DNA of 64,000 bases from Nitrospira defluvii (GTDB taxonomy: Bacteria > Nitrospirota > Nitrospiria > Nitrospirales > Nitrospiraceae): positions 310,001 through 374,000 of the forward strand of contig NZ_CAJNBJ010000017.1 in NCBI RefSeq assembly GCF_905220995.1, given 5' to 3'. A model generated the notes under the pieces. The model was not told where the DNA came from. It was given only the letters and a program-made list of their open reading frames with translations, and ran no database searches. The stretch's first letter is position 1, and every line of letters begins with the position of its first letter. A program made the translations under genes and the position numbers. Of this stretch, positions 8,471 through 18,625 are shown piece by piece.

Positions 8471-11400
8471 TTAGTGCACCCGGTGATACTCCTGCAACGC
8501 TCGAATGGCAAGTCCCTTTTTGAGCAACGCTTCAATCCCCATCACGGCAGCCAGCGCACCGCGCATCGTGGTGTAGTAGGGCACGCCCTTGTGCAACGCT
8601 TCACGTCGAATGGACAGGGAATCTGTCTGCGCCGACGCCGTCCGTACGGTGTTGACCACCAGGGCGACCTCACCGTTCTTGATATGATCGACGATGTGTG
8701 GCCGTCCCTCCTGCACCTTGTTGACAATGTCCACCTGCATTCCCTGCTCGGTCAGGTAGGCAGCGGTTCCGGATGTGGCGGTGATCCGGAACCCTAGCGC
8801 GACCAGGCGTTGGGCGACATCGCAGGCCCCGGCCCGGTCCTCGCTCTTTACACTCAGAAAAGCGGTGCCGGATGTGGGCAGGATGGCGCCCGCGCCGGCT
8901 TGGGACTTCACGAAGGCCCAGCCGAAATCGCTGTCGATGCCCATGACTTCCCCGGTGGACTTCATTTCCGGACCGAGCAGCACATCGACCCCGGCGAACT
9001 TCGTGAATGGAAACACGGCTTCCTTCACCGACAGATGAGCCGGCCTGGGGGCGGTCGTGAAATTCAATTGCTGGAGTGACTTGCCCACCATCACTTTCAT
9101 GGCCAGTTTGGCCAGGGGAACGCCGATGGCCTTGCTCACGAACGGCACGGTGCGTGAGCCGCGCGGATTGACCTCCAGGACATAGATGGTCTGATCCTTT
9201 ACGGCAAACTGGGCGTTCATGAGTCCAATGACACCCAGTTCCAGCGCCAGCGCGGTCATCTGCCGGCGGATTTCTTCGATCGTCGCGGAGTCCAGGGTAT
9301 AGGGTGGCAGCGAACAGGCCGAGTCGCCTGAGTGGACGCCCGCTTCTTCGATATGTTCCATGATGCCTGCAACGACCACGGTCGTGCCGTCGGAAATCGC
9401 GTCGGCATCAACTTCGATGGCATCGCGTAAATACTTATCGATCAGCACCGGATGTTGCGCCGAGGCCTTGACCGCGGAATGCATATAATGCAGCAAGCCG
9501 GCTTCGTCATAGACGATCTGCATCGAGCGTCCGCCCAGGACGTAGGAGGGCCGCACCATCACCGGATAGGTAATGGCGGCCGCGATCGTCAAGGCTTCTT
9601 CGACGGAATGGGCCATGCCGCTTTCCGCCTGGCGTAAGCCGAGTTTGTCGAGCAACTCGCGGAAGCGGGCGCGGTCTTCGGCGCGATCGATGGCATCCGG
9701 GCTGGTCCCCAGAATATTGACCCCCGCGCGAGACAGGGAGAGGGCAAGCTTTAACGGAGTCTGTCCGCCGAATTGCAACACCACCCCCATGGGCTGTTCT
9801 CGCTCCACGATGTTCAGCACATCCTCCTCCGTGAGTGGCTCGAAGTAGAGCCGGTCGGAGGTGTCATAGTCCGTGCTGACCGTTTCTGGGTTGCAGTTGA
9901 CCATGATGGTTTCGATCTGTTCCTCGCGCAACGCCATTGCGGCATGCACGCAGCAATAGTCGAACTCGATCCCCTGCCCGATCCGGTTCGGGCCGCCGCC
10001 GAGAATCACGACTTTTTTCCTGTCGGTCGGCCGCGCTTCGCATTCCTGTTCATAGGTTGAGTAGAGGTATGGCGTATGAGCCTCAAACTCCGCGGCGCAG
10101 GTGTCGACGCGTTTGTACGTCACGCCGCGGGGAGCGGTCCCTTGCCCCAGTGCCGCCCGCCAGCTTCGAACGGTGCCCTGTGACACGCCGAGGAGCTGCG
10201 CCAGTCGTTCGTCGGCAAATCCCAATTGTTTGGCTTCCAGCAGGAGCTCCGGTCGGAGTCCGGCTGCGCCAAGTTTCGCCCGTTCCGCGACAATCTTCGG
10301 TTCAAACTCAATGATTTCGCGAATCTGTTCGAGGAACCAGGGATCGATCTTCGTCAGGGCGAAGAGTTCCTGATTGGCCATGCCCAGCCGCATGCCATCG
10401 GCCAGCCGCCACAGCCGGTCCGGGAGCGGTGTGCGAACAGCTTTGCGGACCTGTTCCATCGCTTCTTCCCGATCGAGCGATGGCGGCACGCCGAGATCCA
10501 GACCCATCTTGGAGCTGAATCCGAACTGATCTACTTCCATCGACCGGATCGCCTTCTGCAGCGACTCCTTGAACGTCCGGCCGATCGCCATCACTTCGCC
10601 GACCGATTTCATTTGCGTGGTCAGGGTCGGATCAGCGCCGGGGAATTTCTGGAACGCAAAGCGGGGAATTTTCACGACGACGTAATCGATGGTCGGCTCG
10701 AAGGAGGCTTTCGTCACGCCGGTGATGTCGTTGGTGATCTCGTCCAGCGTATACCCGACTGCCAGCTTGGCGGCAATTTTCGCGATGGGAAAGCCCGTCG
10801 CCTTCGACGCCAAGGCCGAGCTGCGAGAGACGCGCGGATTCATTTCGATGACGACCATCTCGCCATTGACCGGGTTCATGCCGAATTGAATATTCGATCC
10901 GCCGGTGTCCACGCCGATCTCCCGGATGATGCGCACCGCCGCGTCGCGCATCAGTTGATATTCCTTATCGGTGAGCGTGAGGGCCGGTGCCACGGTGATG
11001 CTGTCGCCGGTATGCACACCCATTGGGTCGAGATTCTCGATCGGACAGATGATGACCACATTGTCTTTCAGGTCACGCATCACTTCGAGCTCGAACTCTT
11101 TCCAACCGATGACGGACTGTTCGATGAGCACCTGGCGGACCGGGCTCATGGACAGACCCCATTCCACCTGCGTGCGGAATTCCTCGATGTTGTAGGCGAT
11201 GTTTCCGCCCGTTCCGCCCATCGTGAACGACGGGCGAACAATCGCCGGGAAACGAATCCGCTCCAGCTCGCGTTCGGCTTCGGCGAGCGAGGTGGCGACG
11301 CCGCTGTCCGGCACGCGCAGGCCGATTTTCCACATGGCTTGCCTGAACGCATCGCGGTCCTCGGCCTTATGGATGGCGTCGATCGACGCGCCGATGAGCT

Positions 11401-11740
11401 TCACCCCGAACTTCTCCAGCACGCCCCGTTTGGCCAATCCGATCGCCGTGTTCAACGCGGTCTGTCCGCCCATCGTCGGCAGGAGCGCGTCGGGGCGTTC
11501 GCACTCAATCACCTTTTCGACCGCGTCGAGGGTGATCGGTTCAATGTAGGTCCGGTCGGCAAAATCCGGGTCGGTCATGATTGTGGCGGGATTGCTGTTG
11601 ATCAGGATGACGCGGTAGCCCTCTTCTTTGAGGGCTTTACACGCCTGGGTACCGGAATAGTCGAATTCACAGGCCTGTCCGATCACAATGGGGCCGGAGC
11701 CGATCAAGAGAATGGAGCGAATGTCTGTCCGTCGTGGCAC
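8471..11740 (-). CDS. carB: Carbamoyl-phosphate synthase large subunit
   Basis: Makes carbamoyl phosphate from bicarbonate, ATP and ammonia channelled from CarA, feeding pyrimidine and arginine synthesis. The 1089-residue protein has the two homologous ATP-grasp halves, each with [17 protein letters not shown]- or [17 protein letters not shown]-type phosphate loops, the oligomerisation linker, and a C-terminal MGS-like allosteric domain (about 950-1075, [14 protein letters not shown]). Full length. It lies 21 bases from the M48 protease gene and is separated from carA by sppA and the protease, so carA and carB are not adjacent, although they share direction and probably the PyrR-controlled transcript. 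Confidence 0.97.
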   Translation of the reverse strand: MPRRTDIRSILLIGSGPIVIGQACEFDYSGTQACKALKEEGYRVILINSNPATIMTDPDFADRTYIEPITLDAVEKVIECERPDALLPTMGGQTALNTAIGLAKRGVLEKFGVKLIGASIDAIHKAEDRDAFRQAMWKIGLRVPDSGVATSLAEAERELERIRFPAIVRPSFTMGGTGGNIAYNIEEFRTQVEWGLSMSPVRQVLIEQSVIGWKEFELEVMRDLKDNVVIICPIENLDPMGVHTGDSITVAPALTLTDKEYQLMRDAAVRIIREIGVDTGGSNIQFGMNPVNGEMVVIEMNPRVSRSSALASKATGFPIAKIAAKLAVGYTLDEITNDITGVTKASFEPTIDYVVVKIPRFAFQKFPGADPTLTTQMKSVGEVMAIGRTFKESLQKAIRSMEVDQFGFSSKMGLDLGVPPSLDREEAMEQVRKAVRTPLPDRLWRLADGMRLGMANQELFALTKIDPWFLEQIREIIEFEPKIVAERAKLGAAGLRPELLLEAKQLGFADERLAQLLGVSQGTVRSWRAALGQGTAPRGVTYKRVDTCAAEFEAHTPYLYSTYEQECEARPTDRKKVVILGGGPNRIGQGIEFDYCCVHAAMALREEQIETIMVNCNPETVSTDYDTSDRLYFEPLTEEDVLNIVEREQPMGVVLQFGGQTPLKLALSLSRAGVNILGTSPDAIDRAEDRARFRELLDKLGLRQAESGMAHSVEEALTIAAAITYPVMVRPSYVLGGRSMQIVYDEAGLLHYMHSAVKASAQHPVLIDKYLRDAIEVDADAISDGTTVVVAGIMEHIEEAGVHSGDSACSLPPYTLDSATIEEIRRQMTALALELGVIGLMNAQFAVKDQTIYVLEVNPRGSRTVPFVSKAIGVPLAKLAMKVMVGKSLQQLNFTTAPRPAHLSVKEAVFPFTKFAGVDVLLGPEMKSTGEVMGIDSDFGWAFVKSQAGAGAILPTSGTAFLSVKSEDRAGACDVAQRLVALGFRITATSGTAAYLTEQGMQVDIVNKVQEGRPHIVDHIKNGEVALVVNTVRTASAQTDSLSIRREALHKGVPYYTTMRGALAAVMGIEALLKKGLAIRALQEYHRVH

Positions 11741-11761
11741 AATTGACCTCGAATCAAAAAG

Positions 11762-12742
11762 TTAGCCGGTCGGCAATGGTGCCTCGGGCATGGGCCCCAC
11801 CGGGGGCCGGTAGGGTTGGATCGGACCGGACGGGATTGCCGGGGTTTTTCCCGCTGGATGATAGTGTTTCATAGCGTCGGGGATCCAGGCCTCGATCTGA
11901 TTGATGCGGGTGACATCAGACGGGTGCGTCGAGAGAAATTCCGGGATCGCCTGCTGGGAACGGAAACAGAGTTTGTTGATCATGGCGCGTGGGCAACCGC
12001 TCATCCGCTCCCAAAAGGCCACTGCTTCGCGCGGGTCGTAACCGGCCTCGGCCATCAAGCGCAGGCCGATGAAATCCGCTTCCGATTCCTGCCGTCGGTC
12101 GAAGGGCAAGGAGACTCCGACGCCATAGACGGTCATGGCCGCCATGGCGGCATCCGGCCGTCCCGCTGCCGCGCCGGCGCCCAGGGCTGCTAATTGTCCG
12201 ATCTGTTCGAGCACGCTGCGGCTCATCCGTTCGGCTCCATGGCGCTGGAGGGCATGCGCGACTTCATGCCCCATCACGGTCGCCAGCCCGTCTTCTGTCT
12301 TCGTCACTTTCAAAATGCCGGTGAACACGGCGACCTTGCCTCCTGGCAGAGCGAACGCGTTGACGGTGCGATCGTCCTGAATCACGGCGAATTCCCATTG
12401 GTACTCGGGTTTATTCGCCGCCTTTGCGATGCGGTTCCCCACCCGGTGCACCATTTCGTTGAGTTCCGGATTTTCGCTCAAGGGCGCTTGCCGAAGCACC
12501 TCTCGAAAGGCCGAGAGCCCCATCGCCATTTCTTTTTCTTCCGAAATGTAGATGAACTGCTCCCGCGCGGTGCCGGGCGCCCGCTGGCAGCCGGCGAGCG
12601 ATTGCATCAGTCCGGTCGCCCCGCCTATGAATGCGGCGGTCGAGAGGACGGAGGCGGCGCGTGCCCCAAGCGCCAAAAGTCTCCGGCGACCCATCGGGGT
12701 GTTCAAGAGACTCTCGATTGAATGTCGGTTTGACGGATCCAT
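11762..12742 (-). CDS. M48 family metalloprotease, Tat-type lipoprotein
   Basis: Periplasmic zinc protease of the M48/BepA-like group, likely involved in envelope quality control. Zinc motif HEVAHALQRH (HExxH) and the third ligand in ESEADFIGLRLM are intact. The N-terminus has twin arginines (GRRRLLALGARAA) followed by a hydrophobic stretch and Cys in SLAGC, suggesting Tat export plus lipidation. The open frame reaches 12760, but MDPSNRHS at 12742 is the simpler start. The C-terminus is proline-rich, and no TPR domain follows, unlike E. coli BepA. It sits between sppA and carB, which is odd company for pyrimidine genes. Confidence 0.88.
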   Translation of the reverse strand: MDPSNRHSIESLLNTPMGRRRLLALGARAASVLSTAAFIGGATGLMQSLAGCQRAPGTAREQFIYISEEKEMAMGLSAFREVLRQAPLSENPELNEMVHRVGNRIAKAANKPEYQWEFAVIQDDRTVNAFALPGGKVAVFTGILKVTKTEDGLATVMGHEVAHALQRHGAERMSRSVLEQIGQLAALGAGAAAGRPDAAMAAMTVYGVGVSLPFDRRQESEADFIGLRLMAEAGYDPREAVAFWERMSGCPRAMINKLCFRSQQAIPEFLSTHPSDVTRINQIEAWIPDAMKHYHPAGKTPAIPSGPIQPYRPPVGPMPEAPLPTG

Positions 12743-12792
12743 CACGTCTCCTGCATTCAATCAACATCGGGCCCGGGATGCAACTCACCGCC

Positions 12793-13761
12793 TCAAGGCA
12801 TCCACAAATACATGAACTGCGGAGACCCGCCTCTCACGACCGACAGCAGGTCAATATTCGCCAGGTTCGCCAGGCTTGGCGCCGGCGCGACCAATCGGGA
12901 GTAGACATTGTTCTGGTATTCCCCCGGCCGGCGGTAGGTCACGACTCGGGCCTCGATGAGGCCGGCTTTCTTTTTGACCAGCTCGATCGCATCATCGAGG
13001 TAGCCGATCTCGTCGACCAACCCGGCGGCTTTGGCCTGTTCGCCGGAATAAATCCGGCCGTCAGCCAGCTTCTTGATCGTGTCGGCGTTCATGTTCGGGC
13101 GACCATCTTGCACGACTTGGAGGAACCGCTGATAAAAACCGTCGATCACACCCTGAAAAATCGCCCGTTCTTCCGGCAGCATCGCCCGGAACGGCGATCC
13201 CATATCCTTGCGCGGGCCGGAGGTCACGGCATTCGTTTCCACGCCGACCTTCTCGAGCAATCCCCTGGCATTCACGGTCAGCATGATGACGCCGATGCTG
13301 CCGGTGACGGTCGACGGATGAGCGAAGACGCTGTCGGCTGCCGCCGCGATGTAGTACCCGCCGGAAGCTCCCACATCCATGATCGAGGCGACAATCGGAA
13401 TCTTCCGGCTGGCCTTGAAGCGTTTCAACTCGTGATAGATGATATCGGAGGCCGTCACCGTGCCGCCCGGACTGTTGATCCGGAGAACCACGGCCTTGAT
13501 GCGCTCATCCTTTGCGGCCTTCTCGAGCTCCTCCTTCACGGTCGCCAGCATGCCCGGCGAGGGATAAAACCCGTCTTTGTTTTCGGAGCTGATCACGCCC
13601 GACACATCCATCAAGAGGACCTTGTCTTTTCCCGTTCCGCTGACCTTGTGTTCTTCGAGGGCGCCGGGGCCCGGCGGCAGGTTGATCGTGACGCAGGCGG
13701 CCTGCATCAGCGCCAGAGTGAGCACGACAAAACCGCTGCAGAAAGGCCAAGCTCTACGCAT
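12793..13761 (-). CDS. sppA: Signal peptide peptidase SppA (S49), lipoprotein form
   Basis: Membrane-attached serine protease that degrades cleaved signal peptides. The 322-residue single-domain (short, Bacillus-type) SppA shows a lipobox near Cys 23 (LMQAAC), the nucleophile serine in [15 protein letters not shown] and the catalytic lysine in [11 protein letters not shown]. Both members of the Ser-Lys dyad are present. The ATG overlaps the end of carA by 8 bases, so its translation is coupled to carA. It lies inside the pyrimidine operon. Confidence 0.93.
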   Translation of the reverse strand: MRRAWPFCSGFVVLTLALMQAACVTINLPPGPGALEEHKVSGTGKDKVLLMDVSGVISSENKDGFYPSPGMLATVKEELEKAAKDERIKAVVLRINSPGGTVTASDIIYHELKRFKASRKIPIVASIMDVGASGGYYIAAAADSVFAHPSTVTGSIGVIMLTVNARGLLEKVGVETNAVTSGPRKDMGSPFRAMLPEERAIFQGVIDGFYQRFLQVVQDGRPNMNADTIKKLADGRIYSGEQAKAAGLVDEIGYLDDAIELVKKKAGLIEARVVTYRRPGEYQNNVYSRLVAPAPSLANLANIDLLSVVRGGSPQFMYLWMP

Positions 13762-14944
13762 GGTGAGTCTCCATCATTGCGGCAAATTGTTCGAACAGAT
13801 AGGCGGAGTCATGAGGGCCTGGCGATGCTTCGGGGTGATATTGCACTGAAAAGACCGGACGATCTAGACACACCATGCCTTCAACCGATCCGTCGTTCAA
13901 ACTGGTATGGCTGAGTTGCACCCGTCCGAACGGCGTCTCCACAACCGGAAGGGCATGCCCCGCGGCCGGCGCCTCGGCGGGAAACCGCACGGCGAAATTG
14001 TGGTTTTGGGACGTGATTTCCACCTTTCTCGTCCGCAAGTCGATTACCGGATGATTGGCGCCATGGTGTCCGAACTTCAGTTTGTAAGTGGAAAACCCAA
14101 GCGCGAGTCCGAGCAGTTGATGTCCCAGACAAATGCCGAATATCGGCACCAGGCCGATCAACTCGCGCAGGGCCGTCATCGCATAGGGCACCCCTTCGGG
14201 ATCGCCGGGACCGTTGGAGAGGAAGATGCCGTGGGGATTGAGGGCGAGCACGTCGCTCGCCGGCGTCGATGCCGGCACGACCGTGACCTCGCACCCGACA
14301 TCGACCAAACGCCGGAGGATGTTCTGCTTCACGCCGAAGTCATAGGCGACCACCCGCCAGGACTGACGTGGGGGCTGTGCGGCGTCGGGCGATGGCAGAA
14401 TGATCTTGGGCGCCCAGTTGCCCGTGCCTTCCGACCAGGCATACCGTCGATCGCAGGTGACGGTCGCCGCCAGATCGCGCCCGATGATGCTCGGGGCCTG
14501 ACGGGCCTTTTCCACCAAGCGGCGCGGGTCCAAGTCGATGTGGGAGATCACCCCTTGCTGCGCGCCCCGCTCCCGCAGATGTCTGGTGAGCGCCCGGGTA
14601 TCAATGCCCTCAATCGCGACGATCTGCGCGGTCTGCAAATACTCCTGCAACGTCGCCTTGCCGCGCCAGTTACTCGCCAGCCGGCTGGATTCCTTGACCA
14701 CGAACCCTTCGGCCCAGATTCTCGTCGATTCGACGTCTTCCGGCGTGACGCCGTAGTTGCCGATGTGCGGCGCCGTCATGGTCACGATTTGACCGCGATA
14801 GGACGGATCAGTCAGTACTTCCTGATAGCCGGTCATGGCCGTGTTGAAGACAACTTCGCCGCCGGTCTCCCCTTCCGCACCCAAGGCGCGTCCTTCGAAG
14901 ATGGTTCCATCGGCGAGCGCCAGAATCGCTTTTTTCACTCTCAC
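13754..14944 (-). CDS. carA: Carbamoyl-phosphate synthase small subunit
   Basis: Glutaminase subunit supplying ammonia to CarB. The 396-residue protein has the N-terminal CarA-specific domain ([17 protein letters not shown]) and a class I glutamine amidotransferase domain with nucleophile [13 protein letters not shown] and the His/Glu pair in [13 protein letters not shown]. It starts 3 bases after the stop of the DUF4149 gene and overlaps sppA. Typical length, all catalytic residues present. Confidence 0.97.
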   Translation of the reverse strand: MRVKKAILALADGTIFEGRALGAEGETGGEVVFNTAMTGYQEVLTDPSYRGQIVTMTAPHIGNYGVTPEDVESTRIWAEGFVVKESSRLASNWRGKATLQEYLQTAQIVAIEGIDTRALTRHLRERGAQQGVISHIDLDPRRLVEKARQAPSIIGRDLAATVTCDRRYAWSEGTGNWAPKIILPSPDAAQPPRQSWRVVAYDFGVKQNILRRLVDVGCEVTVVPASTPASDVLALNPHGIFLSNGPGDPEGVPYAMTALRELIGLVPIFGICLGHQLLGLALGFSTYKLKFGHHGANHPVIDLRTRKVEITSQNHNFAVRFPAEAPAAGHALPVVETPFGRVQLSHTSLNDGSVEGMVCLDRPVFSVQYHPEASPGPHDSAYLFEQFAAMMETHHA

Positions 14945-14947
14945 TCC

Positions 14948-15451
14948 TTACCGAGGGATCCAGGATCGCACGCGGACGGTCAGCAGCGCGATTCCAAGTC
15001 CCACATTCACGATATACAAAACCCGCACCGGTTTGTGCAGCTGAAAGAACGCCTCGAAGGCCGCTTTCCTCGCCTCGTCCCCTTTGGAGGCAAACGCCTG
15101 GGCTTGCAGGGCCGCCGCCTGGGGATGCAGCACAAACGTGATCACGCCCGCAGTGAGCAACATCGCGCCGAGCAGGAGCCATTCGGTGCGCGTGATTTCC
15201 TGCTCCGCCAGCCCTTTTTGAAACAACCAGGCTCGCCAGACAATACCCGCGATCAGGATCGCCGCTCCGCCGAGCACAAGCCGGTTGTAGCCGTCGAATG
15301 CGCGCGTCAAAAAGAATCCGCCGGTATCCTGGCCGCCGAACGTGTTGAACACAGCGGGGATCACGGCCGCCACGAGCACCAGGAGTCCGCCAATCCAGAC
15401 GGCCAGGGCCAGCAACTCACAGGTGATACAGGCGATCAATCCTTGGCGCAC
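14948..15451 (-). CDS. DUF4149-type four-helix membrane protein
   Basis: Small integral membrane protein of unknown function. Four hydrophobic segments are visible at about 7-30, 54-74, 88-108 and 142-160, separated by a polar loop (ASKGDEARKAAFEAFFQLHK). The overall plan resembles the DUF4149/TMEM205-like family. It is packed 12 bases after pyrC and 3 bases before carA, so it is certainly part of the operon. No catalytic motif is visible, and a role in pyrimidine metabolism is not implied beyond position. Confidence 0.7.
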   Translation of the reverse strand: MRQGLIACITCELLALAVWIGGLLVLVAAVIPAVFNTFGGQDTGGFFLTRAFDGYNRLVLGGAAILIAGIVWRAWLFQKGLAEQEITRTEWLLLGAMLLTAGVITFVLHPQAAALQAQAFASKGDEARKAAFEAFFQLHKPVRVLYIVNVGLGIALLTVRVRSWIPR

Positions 15452-15463
15452 CGTCGTCGATTC

Positions 15464-16756
15464 CTACGCCTGTTGCCCGGGACGATCCAGTTCGTAGACC
15501 ACCCGGCCCGAGACGATCGTGGTCGTCACGCGCCCCTTGACCTTCCAGCCCGCGAAGGGGGTATTGCGACTCTTGGAACGAAACCGCGAGGGATCGACGT
15601 GCCACTCGCGGTTGGCATCGACAATGGCCACATCCGCCGGTGCGCCGACGGCCAACGTGCCGGCGTTGAGACTGAACGCCTTGGCGGGCGCGGTCGAGAG
15701 TTTGTCCACGGCAGATTCCAGCGTGAGCACCCCTTCCTCGACCAGGGCCAGCGTCAGCGGCAAGGCCGTTTCGAGACCAACGATACCAAACGGGGCTTCG
15801 GTAAATTCCTGCTGTTTCTCCTGCGTCGCATGCGGCGCATGGTCGGTGGCAATGACGTCGATCGTGCCGTCGCGTAAACCCTCTTTGATCGCCTGCACGT
15901 CCAGACTCGTCCTCAACGGCGGATTCATCTTCGCGTGGGTATTGTAGCCGCGCGTCACTTCTTCCGTGAGGGTGAAATGGTGCGGGCAGGCTTCCGCCGT
16001 GACCTTGAGTCCGCGCGCTTTGGCTTCGCGCACCATGCGAACCGAGCCCGCCGTGCTGATGTGAGCCAGATGCAGCCGCGCCCCGGTCAGTTCCGCGAGC
16101 GAGACGTTCCGCGCGACCATCACATCCTCCGCCGCAGAGGGGATCCCGGGCAGGCCGAGTTCGGTCGAGATGACCCCTTCGTTCATGCAGCCGCCTTCTG
16201 AGAGGTGCAGATCTTCGCAATGGTCCACCACCGGCACGTCGAACGCGCGGGCATATTCCATCGCCCGCCGCATGACCAGACTGTTCATCACCGGTTTTCC
16301 GTCGTCGGAAATCGCGACGCACCCGGCCCGGCGCAGGTCGCCGATCTCGGCCAGTTCTTTGCCCTCGGATCGTTTCGTGATGGCGCCGATCGGATACAGG
16401 CGGGCCGTGCCCGCAGCCTTCGCGCGTTCCAACATAAACTCGGTGACTGCCTGGTTGTCGTTCACCGGGTTGGTATTGGGCATCGCGCAGACGCTGGTGA
16501 AGCCGCCGGCGACGGCCGCGTCCGTGCCCGACTGAATCGTTTCCTTGTATTCAAATCCCGGCTCACGAAAGTGCACATGAAGGTCGACGAAGCCGGGAAC
16601 GACCAGCCGGCCAGCGGCAGGAATCACCGTCGCACCGGATGGGACGGCGAGGTTCGGCCCGACCGCCGCGATGGTGCCGTTGTTAATCAGGACATCCGCG
16701 ACGCCGTTGACGCGTCCGGGATCGATGACATGACCGCCTTGAATCAATAGTGTCAT
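15464..16756 (-). CDS. pyrC: Dihydroorotase
   Basis: Zinc amidohydrolase of pyrimidine synthesis that closes carbamoyl aspartate to dihydroorotate. The 430-residue class I-type protein has the metal motif DLHVHFREPG, the His ligands in VDHCED and HLAHIST, and the catalytic aspartate in ATDHAPHATQEK. N- and C-terminal segments form the small beta sandwich seen in long dihydroorotases. The gene follows pyrB (58-base gap) in the order pyrR-pyrB-pyrC. An active class I enzyme rather than an inactive pseudo-DHO is expected, because all ligands are retained. Confidence 0.95.
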   Translation of the reverse strand: MTLLIQGGHVIDPGRVNGVADVLINNGTIAAVGPNLAVPSGATVIPAAGRLVVPGFVDLHVHFREPGFEYKETIQSGTDAAVAGGFTSVCAMPNTNPVNDNQAVTEFMLERAKAAGTARLYPIGAITKRSEGKELAEIGDLRRAGCVAISDDGKPVMNSLVMRRAMEYARAFDVPVVDHCEDLHLSEGGCMNEGVISTELGLPGIPSAAEDVMVARNVSLAELTGARLHLAHISTAGSVRMVREAKARGLKVTAEACPHHFTLTEEVTRGYNTHAKMNPPLRTSLDVQAIKEGLRDGTIDVIATDHAPHATQEKQQEFTEAPFGIVGLETALPLTLALVEEGVLTLESAVDKLSTAPAKAFSLNAGTLAVGAPADVAIVDANREWHVDPSRFRSKSRNTPFAGWKVKGRVTTTIVSGRVVYELDRPGQQA

Positions 16757-16814
16757 TGTTCACTCATACAATCAAAGATATAGATCGACGTCGAGGTCGC
16801 CGACTCAGATGGTT

Positions 16815-17735
16815 TCATCCCGCTCCCGACATGAGATACAAAATGCCCATTCGCACCGCGACGCCGTTGGCGACTTGATCCAGGATCACGGACGACAGAC
16901 TGTCCGCCACGTCCGGTGCGATTTCCACACCCCGGTTGATGGGCCCAGGATGCATGACGATCGCGCCGGGCTCGGCCAGTTTCACCCGGTCGCCGGTCAA
17001 TCCGTACTGCCGCGCATACTCACGGATGGTCGGGAACAGGGCCCGACCCTGCCGTTCGAGTTGCAGCCGCAACATCATGATCACATGCACGCCGCGCAAC
17101 CCTTCGTCGAGGTTGTGATAGACCCGCACACCCAGTTGGCTGATGTGCAGAGGGATCATGGTCGGCGGGCCCACGACCCGCACCTCCGCCCCGAGTTTGG
17201 TGAGGGCAAAGATATTTGAGCGCGCCACACGGCTGTGCGCCACGTCCCCGACGATCGCCACGCGAAGGCCGGCGAACCCCATTCCCCTGCTGCGAATCGT
17301 ATACAGATCCAGCAGTGCCTGAGTCGGATGTTCATGCCACCCGTCTCCGGCATTGATGACCGACGACTTCACCCCGCGTGCGAGCGTCTCGGCCGCGCCG
17401 GCTGAGGAATGTCGCAGGACGATGATGTCCGCCTGCATCGCTTCGATATTTCGTGCCGTGTCCAGGAGCGTCTCCCCTTTGACCACGCTGCTGGAGGACG
17501 GAGAAAAGTTGATGACATCGGCGCTGAGCCGTTTGGCGGCCAGTTCGAAGGAGGTTCTGGTTCGCGTGCTCGGCTCGAAAAAGAGATTGACCACCGTCTT
17601 GCCGCGCAGCGCCGGCACCTTCTTGATTTCCCGCCCCGACACTTCCTTGAAGGAATCCGCTGTCTCCAGGATCAAGGAGATATCGTCAGCAGACAGATGG
17701 GTCAGGCTGAGCAGGTCTTTCCGTTTGAGCCCCAC
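16815..17735 (-). CDS. pyrB: Aspartate carbamoyltransferase catalytic subunit
   Basis: Condenses carbamoyl phosphate and aspartate. The 306-residue protein shows the carbamoyl-phosphate loop [12 protein letters not shown], the lysine loop [26 protein letters not shown] and the MHPGPINRG loop for aspartate. No pyrI regulatory subunit is found next to it, which fits PyrR-type transcriptional control in place of allosteric control. It lies 14 bases downstream of pyrR. Confidence 0.97.
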   Translation of the reverse strand: MGLKRKDLLSLTHLSADDISLILETADSFKEVSGREIKKVPALRGKTVVNLFFEPSTRTRTSFELAAKRLSADVINFSPSSSSVVKGETLLDTARNIEAMQADIIVLRHSSAGAAETLARGVKSSVINAGDGWHEHPTQALLDLYTIRSRGMGFAGLRVAIVGDVAHSRVARSNIFALTKLGAEVRVVGPPTMIPLHISQLGVRVYHNLDEGLRGVHVIMMLRLQLERQGRALFPTIREYARQYGLTGDRVKLAEPGAIVMHPGPINRGVEIAPDVADSLSSVILDQVANGVAVRMGILYLMSGAG

Positions 17736-17749
17736 GACAATGTCTCCGG

Positions 17750-18415
<666 letters not shown>

Positions 18416-18417
18416 TT

Positions 18418-18437
18418 ACCCACCTCACAGGATGAGC
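18418..18437 (-). promoter_or_regulatory. PyrR-binding anti-antiterminator hairpin
   Basis: Minus-strand stem GCTCATC / GGTGGGT closing a six-base loop CTGTGA, which fits the CNGNGA loop known from PyrR binding sites. The 3' arm (GGTGGG plus AAGG beyond it, 18424-18414) can alternatively pair with the 5' arm of the terminator (18367-18358) with one bulged base, forming the antiterminator. PyrR binding would block that pairing. Confidence 0.75.
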
Positions 18438-18452
18438 GTTAAAGGCGAGCCG

Positions 18453-18481
18453 ATCTTAGCGAGTTGCCTCTACTGTGTCAA
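18453..18481 (-). promoter_or_regulatory. Promoter of the pyr operon
   Basis: Perfect -35 TTGACA (18481-18476), 17-base spacer and -10 TAAGAT (18458-18453). Predicted start is near 18446, a few bases before the PyrR-binding hairpin. Confidence 0.7.
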
Positions 18482-18525
18482 GAATGTCTGGCGGGCGACA
18501 GGATTGTTGCAGGCGATTCCCTTCA

Positions 18526-18554
18526 TTGACTCCCTGCATGCCATTTGTTAGCTT
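18526..18554 (+). promoter_or_regulatory. Possible transketolase promoter
   Basis: Plus-strand TTGACT (18526-18531), 17-base spacer, then a weak -10 TAGCTT (18549-18554), about 70 bases upstream of the transketolase ATG. The -10 match is poor, so this is tentative. Confidence 0.35.
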
Positions 18555-18625
18555 CGTGCCCTTGAGAGCCGGTCGGTCTCTCCACAGCATCAGAATCATC
18601 AGCTCCCATCGTGAAAGGATCGCGC

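Noticed and set aside
10226-11746. 506-codon plus-strand frame opposite carB
   Set aside because: Composition typical of an antisense shadow; carB is intact on the other strand.
13907-15877. 656-codon plus-strand open frame
   Set aside because: It lies opposite carA and pyrC, whose protein motifs are complete; the plus-strand translation is Arg/His/Asp-rich and lacks any domain. An antisense shadow in GC-rich DNA.
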